Source of the DNA: JBHELG01 sp046263195
Lineage (GTDB): Bacteria > Actinomycetota > Nitriliruptoria > Nitriliruptorales > JAHWKO01
Length of the DNA stretch: 7,887 nt
Direction: 5' to 3'
Assembly (NCBI GenBank): GCA_046263195.1
Contig: JBHELG010000022.1
Coordinates: 1 to 7,887, forward strand
Positions 1 to 7,262 of the stretch are shown here, one piece after another. Both the position numbers and the translations under genes were made by a program. Position 1 is the first letter of the stretch, and each line of letters begins with the position of its first letter. A model generated the notes under the pieces. The model searched no databases, was not told the origin of the DNA, and saw nothing but the letters and a program-made list of their open reading frames with translations.

Positions 1-77
1 AAACTACAGAGGCTTGGCGCCGTGCCGACCTGGGAAAACGCAGGCCGCCGAGGACGGAAATCGACATACTTATCTGC

Positions 78-102
78 TCGCCGGCGTGTCCTCTGCCGGC
101 GA
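78..102 (-). terminator. Hairpin downstream of the zinc-finger-like gene, possible terminator
   Basis: A perfect 8-bp inverted repeat (TCGCCGGC / GCCGGCGA) encloses a 9-nt loop. It lies 11 nt beyond the stop codon of the minus-strand gene ending at 114. There is no T tract on the minus strand after it, so if it terminates transcription it does so as a GC hairpin without a U run, which is common in high-GC actinomycetes. Terminator function is inferred from position only. Confidence 0.4.
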
Positions 103-113
103 AAGTAACCCCG

Positions 114-434
114 TCATCCCGACCGGCGACTCTTGGTGATGATCGTGGGGCCGAGTTCGCGAAGGACTTTGGCCGTCAAGGCCGCACAGTGGGCGTAGCT
201 GGGGCACTCATGAGCATCGAAGGGAGCCAGTCCTGCGAAACCCTGACCACACCCAGCGCACCAGAAGCGCAGCCCTCCGTGTGGGATGGAGTGACGTCCT
301 GCGGGCGTCCCACTGACCATCACCTCGTCTCCACACGCTCGGCAGTAGGCTTCGCCCGACGCCAGTGTCAGGCGCAGTGCTTCTTCGTCTTGGTCCACGT
401 GCGGCCTCTTGTGGGGGTCGCGTAGAGTAGCCAT
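114..434 (-). CDS. Small putative zinc-binding protein with CxxC...CxxC...FDAHEC motif
   Basis: This is a 106-residue protein read from the ATG at 434. An in-frame TTG at 500 would add 22 residues of low-complexity sequence and is less convincing; the Shine-Dalgarno before the ATG is weak (GGGA). Visible motifs are a CRAC pair at residues 31 and 34, a CAGC pair at 59 and 62, then FDAHEC with His75 and Cys77, and His82/Cys83 just after. Spaced Cys pairs followed by an aromatic-rich FDxH motif resemble the short FDXHR-type zinc-binding proteins of actinobacterial phages and mobile elements. That resemblance is from memory and may only be at motif level. No signal peptide or membrane segment is seen. 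The role could be nucleic-acid or protein binding, but nothing in the sequence decides this. Confidence 0.6.
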   Translation of the reverse strand: MATLRDPHKRPHVDQDEEALRLTLASGEAYCRACGDEVMVSGTPAGRHSIPHGGLRFWCAGCGQGFAGLAPFDAHECPSYAHCAALTAKVLRELGPTIITKSRRSG

Positions 435-544
435 TCCCAGTGGTCGGCCGCTGTCCTGTTGCTTCAAGACTGACTGTGCAGCAGGGCCCGACAGTCTCAA
501 GCACCGCCACTACTTCTTCGACGCGCGCCTCGTAGCGTCTCGCC

Positions 545-840
545 CGGCTACAGGACCACGGCTCTCATATTGGGGTTCTGGGCCTGCTCGCGAACATCGC
601 CTTCTGGCGTGGCGCCGATCTCGCGGCCCGAACCACGACACCCCAGACGACCGCGCAGCCCCCGTGATGGTTATGAGGAAGGGAACGTCACTGGCGTCCA
701 CGCGCTCTTCGGGCCCAAGGAGAATGAACAAGACACCCAATCCCAGGACCGCGGCAAACGACGAGGAGCCCGATGCGAACAAGAGGCAGTCGTGTTCTGC
801 CCGCTTTAGGGCCGGGTCGGGCGCCCATCACAGGACCCTT
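545..840 (-). pseudogene. Possible frame-broken small membrane protein
   Basis: This stretch has no convincing single gene, but minus-strand protein-like segments occur in successive frames. A basic segment with RTRLPLVRIGLLVV is read near 800-755. A hydrophobic stretch FAAVLGLGVLFILLG followed by a short acidic loop and FLITITG is read near 760-660. AVVWGVVVRA is read near 655-625. A polar tail EIGATPEGDVREQAQNPNMR ends at a TAG near 552. Stitched together these would give a two-helix membrane protein of about 95 residues with three or more frame changes. No single frame has a good start with a ribosome site. It may be a decayed gene, a sequence with indel errors, or coincidence. The flanks (435-544 and 841-913) hold nothing I can identify. 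Confidence 0.27.
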
Positions 841-913
841 TCTCGACTTCTTCGCTGCTGATCCGGGTTGAAGACAGGCGGGAGCGCCCACGAGGCCGAC
901 CAAGCGTAGCTCG

Positions 914-962
914 CCGGTTCGCGGCCGCTCCCAACCGTCACTCAACGGAGGAGCCGAACCGG
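914..962 (-). terminator. Long imperfect hairpin after the NTF2-like remnant, likely terminator
   Basis: An outer 8-bp perfect inverted repeat, CCGGTTCG (914-921) and CGAACCGG (955-962), encloses further complementary blocks (CTCC/GGAG, then CCGT/ACGG) closing on a six-base CACTCA loop. The structure begins 6 nt past the minus-strand stop codon at 969. No T tract follows on the minus strand. Position and nested pairing suggest a transcription terminator for the minus-strand gene; function is inferred. Confidence 0.5.
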
Positions 963-968
963 TTTGCC

Positions 969-1265
969 TCAGGAGTAGAACTCATCGTCCCGGTAGATGT
1001 CCGGCGAGTAACGCCAGAACTCAGTGACCTTGCGGTCCCTGATCCGCCAGACATGAACGGTGTCCATCTCGTATGTCTCGTTGTTGCGTCGAGACCTCTC
1101 GTGCAGGAACGCGACGCTCCGATCGTCCCCCGCCACCACGTCCTGCAACTCGAGTCTGAAGGTTCCTTCCGTCATCTCCACCAGGTCACGGAAGAACTCG
1201 GTCACACCGAACTTGCCCTTCCAATCTCCGGCCAAGGGGCTCTTGCGGCCGAAGATGTGCCAGAC
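969..1265 (-). pseudogene. SnoaL/NTF2-like protein, C-terminal part only (N-terminus lost)
   Basis: The readable frame starts with VWHIFGRKSPLAGDWKGK and runs to DEFYS before TGA. This matches my recollection of the second half of short SnoaL-like/NTF2-fold proteins of about 125-130 residues, where a VWH...G.SPLAGDWKG segment sits near residue 35-45 and is followed by the curved sheet (FRLELQDVVAGDDRSVAF, VHVWRIRDRKVTEFW). The first helices, normally about 35-40 residues, are absent. Upstream in frame only a few unrelated codons occur before a TGA at 1287-1289, and the only in-frame start is a TTG at 1235 inside the conserved block, without a ribosome site. The upstream sequence instead belongs to the exported protein gene in another frame, so this looks like a deletion remnant. 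Such folds bind or convert small hydrophobic molecules, but no substrate can be named. Confidence 0.7.
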
Positions 1266-1648
1266 ATGACCGCAAGAACCAGCGGCTCACCGTCTTCGGC
1301 GGCCTCTCGCTCCGCATCCGTCTCGACGTCGGAGATGAGAATTTCGCCTTTGGGAAGGGAGAAGGTGACATCCAGGCGGGTGACGTCCTGCGTTATCTGA
1401 ATCCCACTCAGATAGGCGAGTCCGACCTTCTCCCCCTCGGCGTCGGTCACTTCTTCGACACAGGTGAACTGATCGCCTGGACCGAACCCCTTCTCGCCAA
1501 GGTCGACCAGAGTGCAGGCCTCGGGATCGTGACGCGAGTAGAGGACAAAGGTGTCCGGGTCCCCGTCAGATGCTGCGCTTGCGCCGAGAACGGTTCCCCC
1601 GAGAACGAGAACGACAACGGCTGCAGCGATTGCTGAACGTTTCGGCAT
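1202..1648 (-). pseudogene. Exported beta-barrel-like (AOC/dirigent-type) protein, C-terminus apparently lost
   Basis: The start is well supported: ATG at 1648 is preceded by a perfect AAGGAGG with an 8-nt gap. Residues 1-25 form a classic signal peptide (basic PKR, hydrophobic core to residue 22, cleavage near ASA/AS). Residues 33-125 (TFVLYSRHDPEACTLVDLG, GFGPGDQFTC, VTFSLPKGEI) resemble small secreted allene-oxide-cyclase-barrel/dirigent-like proteins of actinomycetes. In those, the last strands after a VxSGTG-type turn add about 30 residues. Here the frame instead runs from SGT131 into 17 residues read out of frame through the NTF2-like remnant and stops at 1202, so true homology probably ends near 1260. 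Two cysteines (45, 63) could form a disulfide. A TATACA at 1676-1681 could be a weak -10. Family assignment is tentative. Confidence 0.6.
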
Positions 1649-1656
1649 GGTTTCGG

Positions 1657-1663
1657 CCTCCTT
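1657..1663 (-). promoter_or_regulatory. Strong Shine-Dalgarno AAGGAGG
   Basis: The minus strand reads AAGGAGG followed by 8 nt and then the ATG at 1648. This fixes the start of the exported-protein gene and shows that its 5' end is intact even though its 3' end appears lost. Confidence 0.8.
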
Positions 1664-1708
1664 GGAGGAACGTGATGTATACGCTCGAAGAGAAGGTTGG
1701 TGCGTCGC

Positions 1709-1740
1709 GTAGCCCCCCGCCGCATCCGGCGGGGGGCTAC
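1709..1740 (-). terminator. Perfect 14-bp GC hairpin terminator
   Basis: A perfect 14-bp inverted repeat (GTAGCCCCCCGCCG and its complement) with a four-base CATC loop starts 11 nt after the stop codon of the secreted-protein gene at 1751. No T tract follows on the minus strand, so it would be an I-shaped, U-less terminator. It separates the secreted-protein gene from the next minus-strand gene, whose start is about 60 nt further on. The two are therefore probably separate transcription units. Confidence 0.8.
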
Positions 1741-1750
1741 CGCCGGAAAA

Positions 1751-2395
1751 TCAGCCTGCGCTGCGGCCCTGGATATCCATCTCCACTCGAGCCGTCGTCA
1801 CCGGCTCGATCACGCAATCTCCCTTGGTGGGAACGAACACGAAGTCTCCCATCCAACTGGTCTGCCGGTCGGCGCTGCTGGCCGCGACATTGCCCCGGCG
1901 GTTGAACATGCGCTGGTCGAACGTGCCCTGCTCTTTGACCGGTCCCCCGTCGGCAGGAAGAGTGAAGAAATATCTTCCGGAGCCAGCTTCCAGCAGACAG
2001 CTGTCTCCTGCAGGGGAGCTGCCGCCGTAGCGTGCGTCGACGCCGAAGCTTCCGGGCCCGCTGATTTTGCGTCCGCGGTAAACCCCCGTGCAGTCCAACG
2101 TGCCCACCTCACCGCCTGTTGTGAAGCTGCCTTTGCTGGGCCTGAGTGACAGGCCGGGGGTGAGGGTCAGGTCGAATAGGACCTTGCAGTCGAGTTGGGT
2201 GCGCGACGAGGCCTGCGCTGGCGCCGGAAGCAACGTGCCCATGACCAGGCAAGCAATTACGATGACCAGACCGGCTCGTCGGCTGGAAGACGCCTTCGAC
2301 CCGCTTCCGCCCGTCGGCGTCTGCCCGCTACCGGCTCTTGAGCCATGATCTCCCAATGGGGGGTGTTGGCTTAGTACCCGAAGTCTGTTGTGCAT
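1751..2395 (-). CDS. Secreted four-cysteine protein of unknown function
   Basis: A 214-residue protein whose ATG at 2395 is preceded by AAGGAG with a 5-nt gap. The N-terminus is long: about 38 polar Gly/Ser-rich residues, an Arg-Arg pair at 39-40, a hydrophobic core at 42-56, and an AQA/SS cleavage site near residue 62. The long basic n-region with RR is unusual and could reflect Tat-like export, but the full twin-arginine consensus is absent. An alternative start further downstream would still need the RR-hydrophobic segment. The mature part has four cysteines (70, 102, 133, 194), enough for two disulfides, in a beta-rich sequence with GTLDCTGVYRGRKISGPG and KGDCVIEP blocks. It resembles uncharacterised secreted actinomycete proteins I cannot name. 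It is divergent from the SARP-like regulator and carries a SARP-type repeat array in its promoter, so it is a plausible direct target. Confidence 0.8.
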   Translation of the reverse strand: MHNRLRVLSQHPPLGDHGSRAGSGQTPTGGSGSKASSSRRAGLVIVIACLVMGTLLPAPAQASSRTQLDCKVLFDLTLTPGLSLRPSKGSFTTGGEVGTLDCTGVYRGRKISGPGSFGVDARYGGSSPAGDSCLLEAGSGRYFFTLPADGGPVKEQGTFDQRMFNRRGNVAASSADRQTSWMGDFVFVPTKGDCVIEPVTTARVEMDIQGRSAG

Positions 2396-2431
2396 GATCT
2401 CTCCTTTCTGCTGCCGGATTGCCAGGGAAGG

Positions 2432-2475
2432 ACGCTATGGAGCAGGCGTTGCAGTTCCGTAGCAATTCCGTGGCA
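2432..2475 (-). promoter_or_regulatory. Candidate SARP operator: three 11-bp-period heptamers plus -10
   Basis: On the plus strand, CGTTGCA (2447-2453), CGTAGCA (2458-2464) and CGTGGCA (2469-2475) recur at an exact 11-bp period with 4-bp spacers GTTC and ATTC. Read on the minus strand the units are TGCNACG, and the last is followed after 9 bp by TAGCGT (2437-2432), which fits the actinomycete -10 pattern TANNNT. Transcription would begin near 2425, about 30 nt before the ATG at 2395. SARP-family activators are known to bind heptameric direct repeats with 11-bp period placed about 8 bp before the -10. The array lies between this gene and a SARP-like regulator, so direct control is inferred. 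No comparable -10 follows the repeats on the plus strand. Confidence 0.6.
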
Positions 2476-2676
2476 GCTAGGGGCGCGCGGCCTCCGGCCG
2501 GCTTCGCCGCGCATCGGGGCTGGTAGCCGAACCAGGTCGACCTCTACTCTGCAAGGAAGGGTCAGGTAGCGGCTCAGCGTGACCGTGCGCCGGAGGCACT
2601 GCTCTCAGGCGACGATCCACGGCATAGCTGGGCTAGTCACCTGGCGCGAGAATGTCGGGAGCGTCCAGATCGGGTC

Positions 2677-5600
2677 ATGGGGTCGCTAGAGGTCCGGCTG
2701 TTCGGACGGTTCTCAGTGCGCCGGGACAGCGAAGAAGTCCCTCCCTCGGCGTTCGGGGGCCGCCTCGCTCGCACCCTGGTGCGCATCCTGGCGATCCGCC
2801 GAGGCAGCTTCGTCTCCCGTGACTACCTATCGGAAGCCCTGTGGCGGGCCCGCCCTCCACGGGACCCGGCCGCCAACCTGCGGGTACTCGTGAACCGAGC
2901 GCGGGCGGCGCTGGGGGACGCTGGGCTTATCGAAACCGGATCTGGCGGCTATGCCTTCGACGTCGAGCGGCACTGCGGGGTGGACACCGAGACGTTCATG
3001 GCCAAGGTCGAGGCGGGGCGGCAACGTCTGGCGTCGGGGCAGGCCAGGGCGGGACTAGTCGAGCTACGAGCAGCTTTGGAGTTGTGGAAGGAGCCCCTGC
3101 CCGAGGACGTGTACGAGGAGTGGGCCCAGGAGTACCGCGGCCAACTGCTACGGGCGCACCTGGAAACCCTGGAGACGGCAGCCGAAGCGTGCTTGGCCGT
3201 GGACGACGCCAGGCAGGCGGTGGTGTGGGCGGAGCAGGCAGCCGCGCGGGAGCCGTTGCGCGAGACCGCGAACCTGCTGTTGGTGCAGGCGCTCGCCCTC
3301 GCGGGGGACACCGCTGGCGCCCTGGACGCCTACAACTGCTTTCGTCGCCGCCTTGCCGAGGAGCTGGGGCTGGATCCCTCCCCCGAGGCGGCCGAGCTCG
3401 AAACCCGCATCCTGCGCGGAGAGCCGCTCAGGCCCCGCCTGCGGCGACCGATTGTCTCTCCCCTGCCGCCTCAGCCGGTGGAACTGGCGTTCGTCGGACG
3501 GGAGCACGAGATCGACACGATCCTCGGCCACCTCAAACAGGAGCGCGCCGCCACGCTAGAGGTGATCGGTCACCCCGGCGTAGGTAAGACCCGTCTCTTG
3601 TGGGAAGTGGGGATCCGCGCGGGGATGGCGGTTGTCTCTGCCCGCGCCTTCCCAGGAGACCGTGAGGAGCCGTGGAGCCTGGCAAGGTCGCTGCTGGGAG
3701 AGGCGTTGAGTTTCGACCTCGAAGCTGCCCGGGCCCTCCCCCCGCGCGCGGCACAGGCGCTCAGCGACATCGTTCCCGAGCTAGAACAGCTGCACGCGAC
3801 CGAAAGCGGGCCGCTGGACCCCGAGAGCCGACGGGCCCTGGCGCTGCAGGGAGCACTCCACCTGCTGCAGGCCGCGTCCGCGACGGGACTGCTGGTCGTC
3901 ATCGACGACCTGCACTGGGTCGACACGACCAGCCTCGCCCTGCTGCGCCGGCTCGTCCCCCAGGCATCCCGCCCGGCCCTCATGTTCGCGTACCGACCGG
4001 AAGAGATACCGCTCGAAGGCCCGCTCGCCTCCTTTCTCCACGAGCTGCCCCGTCTGGCCCCCACCCTGCTGCGGGTCCCCGTCGAACCGCTCTCCCCAGA
4101 CGCGCTGGCAACCTTGATCGCCGACACCGAGCTCGCCCGGGTGATCGCCGAAGAGACCGACCGCACCCCTCTGGCGGTTGGAGAGGTCCTGCGAGCCCTC
4201 GCCGAGCGCGGCGTCGTCCACGCCGACGCTCAGCGTCGCTGGCACCCGCGCAGCCACACCGCCACCCAGCTCGCCGGCGAGGCGGCCCGGGCCGGAAAGC
4301 GTCAAGTGATCAGCTCCCGGGTGCAGGCCCAGCCGCCCCTGCGGCGACAGCTGCTGAGCCTACTCGCCCTCGTCGGCCGGGAGGTGCCTGCCCGCCTGCT
4401 GGCCTCGGCCTGTGGAATCGAGCAAATCCGGGTGTTGGAGGGGCTCGAGCAGCTGGGCGGGGCGCGTCTCGTTCAACTCGGTGAGCACGCGTGGGGGGTC
4501 GCCCACCCCTTGATCGCCCAGACCGTGGCGGAGAACCTGAAGCGGCCCGAGCGGGCCCTCCTCCACGGCATGCTGGCCCGCGCCCTGGCCCTCGAGGGGG
4601 GCGACCTCGCCGAGGTCGCCCGCCATCTGGCCGCAGCCGGCGACAGCCAAGCCGCCGCGGAGGCGTTTATGACAGCTAGCCGACACAGTCTCGATCACTT
4701 CGCCAGCGAGGAGGCCGAGCAACTGGCAGACGCGGGTCTGCGACTCGACCCCAATCCCAGCACGGCCTCGGTCCTCCTCGAGATACGGGCCGAGGCCCGG
4801 GCGCGCAGGGGCGATCACGCCGGCGCCTGCGATGACTTCCGGGCGGCGCTCGCAGACAGGACAAGCGCAAGCGAGCGCGCCCGCATCCTGGCGCGACTGG
4901 CCATGGTCATCCTGGGGGACAGGACTACCAGCGAGCGGACGAGCTCATCGACCTGGCGCTCATGGAGGCCGGGACGGACCAGCGGGCGAGGGCCCAAGCC
5001 TTGGCCGTTGGCGCGATCGTGGACATCAACCTTCCCCGACTCGAGCGAGCTGAAGCACGAGTGACCGAGGCCCTCGCCCTCTTCGAGGCGCTTGGCGACG
5101 CTCGGGGCATGGCTGGCGTCGCCGAGACGCAAGCCATCCTCGCCGTCGGCCACGGCCGCATCCGCGACGCCGTCGACCCGCTCGAGCGGGCCGCCCGCCT
5201 GCTCGAGGACTCGGGCGAGCTCTTCCGCGTAGGCATGGCCCGGGGCCAACGCGGCTTGCTCCTCATCCTCCTGGGCCGCGCCGAGGAAGCGCTCCCCGAC
5301 ATCAACCGGGCACTCGAGCTCGACCGTCTGTTCGGCAACATCGAAGGAGAGCTGTGGGCGAAGGCCTATCACGCGTGGGCGTTGGTGACGATGGGTCGAG
5401 TCGAGGAAGCTCGCGAGGAGCAAGAAGAAGTGGTTGCGGAGTGCCGCCGGCTTTCCCACAGGTCCATGATCTCTGCGGCCCTCCTCGGGCTCGGCAACGT
5501 CTACGAGGAGGCCGGAGAGTTCGCACGCGCCGAAGAGGCCTTCCGGGAGTCCGTCGAGACGGCCACCTCGCCCCTCATATCGTCCTGGGCGGCTGCCCGC

Positions 5601-5852
5601 CTCGCCGGCGTCCTCGTCAAGCGCGGCGACCTCGCCCGTGCGGATGAACATCTGCGGCGTGCACTCGCTGAAGCACTCCCCATGACGCGACCCGAAGCAC
5701 AACTGGTCCGAGCGGAGCTTGCCCTGGCGCGCGAGGAGCCAGGCGCCGATCAGATGGCAGCCGACGCACTGTGCGCAGCAGAGGCCAGCGGATGGCTGCA
5801 AACGCCTGCTCGCGCTCGCCTCCTCAGCCGGGTTCCGTTCGGCACCCATTGA
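2677..5852 (+). pseudogene. SARP/AfsR-like regulator (wHTH-BTAD-ATPase-TPR) with a frameshift
   Basis: A large cytoplasmic transcriptional regulator. Residues about 3-95 form the OmpR-type winged helix (EVRLFGRFSV at the start, RVLVNRARAALG recognition region). Residues about 100-248 are the bacterial transcriptional activation domain, ending in the typical ELGLDPSPEAAELETRIL. Residues about 270-500 are an AAA/NB-ARC-like ATPase with Walker A GHPGVGKT (298-305) and Walker B LLVVIDD (405-411). Helical and TPR repeats follow. The frame breaks at a G5 run (4914-4918, residue 747): the first frame then yields non-TPR sequence to a stop at 5064, while the frame one base over continues perfectly with GQDYQRADELIDLAL and TPRs to 5852. 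One extra G would give about 1058 residues. The start ATG has no good Shine-Dalgarno. Whether this is a real mutation, slippage, or a read error cannot be told. ATP binding and TPR sensing of a partner are family inferences. Confidence 0.85.
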
Positions 5853-6043
5853 GGCTGTCCTGGATGCGGGGGCCGGGAGGGCCTTTCTTCGCACTGACTG
5901 CCAGCCTGCCGGTTTCCGACTGACCGCCCTACGGTTCTCCGACCTCGATCTGGACCAGGACTGCGTGCAAGAATCCAGGGGCCACTTCATCACCATCGGC
6001 CAACGGACGTTGATATGGCGATGGTGGCGGGGAGTCGAGTGCC

Positions 6044-6880
6044 ATGAGCCCAAGCAACGGTGCCACGCTGGTTGAGGTGGGCACCGCCATCGAATCCGTC
6101 GCCGGGCGAGTCGCTCGGGTCATCCGCTCCGCTTCCGACCTCAGCCGCGCCGTCCCCCGCTTGGAGTGGACCGCCGCGGAGACTGCGGCCCACCTGGTGG
6201 CTGTCTGCCGCGTCTACACGGAGGCAATCACCGGGTACGAAGAGAAGTGGATGGCTCCCTACCTCTCCGGCCCCGACAGTGCGCCAGCTCGCGTGGCGGA
6301 GGGCAACGCCCGCACGCTGGCGCAGATGACCGATCATGATGCCGCCTCACTGTCGAGACAGCTCGACGAAGCCGTCCGGGCCTTCCTCGGGGCTCTGGCG
6401 GGCCGATCCGGCAGTACCTCGGTGAAGACGCCTTGGTGGGGCGAGGGACACTCCCGCGATCTCGCCAGCCTGGCTGCCATCGCGCTCGGCGAGTTCGTCG
6501 TCCATGGCTACGACATCGCGAGAGCCCTCGGTCAGAGCTGGGCCATCGACCCTGCCCACGCCCGCCTGGTGTTGGACTCAGCGATGTGGGAGATCCCGCA
6601 CCACGTGAATCCTGAAACCGCCCGCGACGTCGACGCCAGCTACATGATCCACGTTCGGGGTGGCCGCCGCTTCGTCATCCACTTCGACCAGGGCAGCGCC
6701 ACGATGCACACCTCCCGCGAGCCGGTGGACTGCCATCTCTGGGTGGATCCCGTCGCCTTCCTCCTGGTTGGCTACGGGAGGATCGGCCAGTGGGGACCGA
6801 TCGCCAAGGGGAAGCTCGTGGCTTGGGGGCGGAAGCCCTGGCTGGGGGTCAAGTTCAAGAGCCTGTTGCTCGACCCCTAG
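6044..6880 (+). CDS. Maleylpyruvate isomerase-family mycothiol-dependent protein
   Basis: A 278-residue cytoplasmic protein of the usual length for the family. Residues about 10-165 form the DinB/MDMPI-type four-helix bundle. His50 (AAETAAHLVAV) and the GEFVVHGYDIARALG block supply Glu150 and His154, matching the His-Glu-His metal triad of this superfamily. Residues about 185-278 look like the SCP2-like C-terminal domain typical of maleylpyruvate isomerase relatives. Founding members isomerise maleylpyruvate in gentisate breakdown with mycothiol as cofactor, but most paralogues have unknown thiol-transfer substrates, and no gentisate genes are nearby. The ATG at 6044 is preceded by GGGGAG with a 9-nt gap. 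The 191 nt between the regulator and this gene show no clear site. Mycothiol dependence supports an actinomycete host. Confidence 0.85.
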   Translation: MSPSNGATLVEVGTAIESVAGRVARVIRSASDLSRAVPRLEWTAAETAAHLVAVCRVYTEAITGYEEKWMAPYLSGPDSAPARVAEGNARTLAQMTDHDAASLSRQLDEAVRAFLGALAGRSGSTSVKTPWWGEGHSRDLASLAAIALGEFVVHGYDIARALGQSWAIDPAHARLVLDSAMWEIPHHVNPETARDVDASYMIHVRGGRRFVIHFDQGSATMHTSREPVDCHLWVDPVAFLLVGYGRIGQWGPIAKGKLVAWGRKPWLGVKFKSLLLDP

Positions 6881-7262
6881 AAATCCCTGCAATGTGGCGG
6901 TTGTAGTGCTTGAGAGACCGAGACGGGACGTCAGCATCCCGCATCCAGGTCGAGCAGGCACACTGCGTTCCCTGCTGATCACGGAATACCAGCCCTTTGC
7001 ATATCGCGGAGGAGGCGACTACCACCTGATGCCTTGGCTTCCCTACCGACTTCGCGCGCCAAAATGCGTTGTCCGGTATCCGGCCCGTGGGGATGGAGGC
7101 TCCCGAAGTCGGCCTCGGCGGATCAGCGTCAGGAAGCTGATGTGCTCACCCTCCGAGCAGACACAGGTACCCCCGCCGCCACAGCTCACTGACAAATACC
7201 CATGGTGCGAAGCGCCCTCGTAACATGGCGGCGGTTGGCGTTCAACGACCCAGGAGGTCGAG
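6881..7262 (+). other. 382-bp intergenic region
   Basis: No convincing gene is seen on either strand. It holds a weak hairpin (CGGGA/TCCCG, 6924-6941) 43 nt past the isomerase-family stop, possibly a terminator, and a 9-bp perfect inverted repeat with a 49-nt spacer (7046-7054 and 7104-7112). A TAACAT at 7221-7226 fits TANNNT and could be the -10 of the OsmC-family gene, about 35 nt before its ATG, but no good -35 lies at the right distance. Promoter assignment is weak. Confidence 0.4.
7046..7112. repeat. 9-bp perfect inverted repeat with 49-nt spacer
   Basis: CCGACTTCG (7046-7054) is mirrored by CGAAGTCGG (7104-7112). The spacer contains CCGGTATCCGG, a small palindrome. It sits about 150 nt upstream of the OsmC-family gene. 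It could be an operator pair or chance in GC-rich DNA; no function is claimed. Confidence 0.35.

Noticed and set aside
2484..2513. GC-rich partial hairpin (GCGCGGC/GCCGCGC) in the divergent intergenic region
   Set aside because: It has a large loop, no gene end to serve, and arms easily formed by chance at this composition.
3672..4484. 270-residue plus-strand open frame inside the regulator
   Set aside because: Pro/Arg/Gly-rich translation typical of a shadow frame, overlapping the ATPase domain in the correct frame.
4962..5852. Independent TPR protein starting at ATG 4962
   Set aside because: The same frame reads upstream of the ATG as DYQRADELIDLAL, which continues the regulator's repeats. 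It is the second half of the frame-broken regulator, not a separate gene.
4815..6053. 412-residue open frame on the minus strand
   Set aside because: It lies antisense to the TPR part of the regulator, its sequence is low-complexity Arg/Ser/Gly-rich without recognisable domains, and the plus strand carries a coherent TPR protein. It is a high-GC shadow frame.
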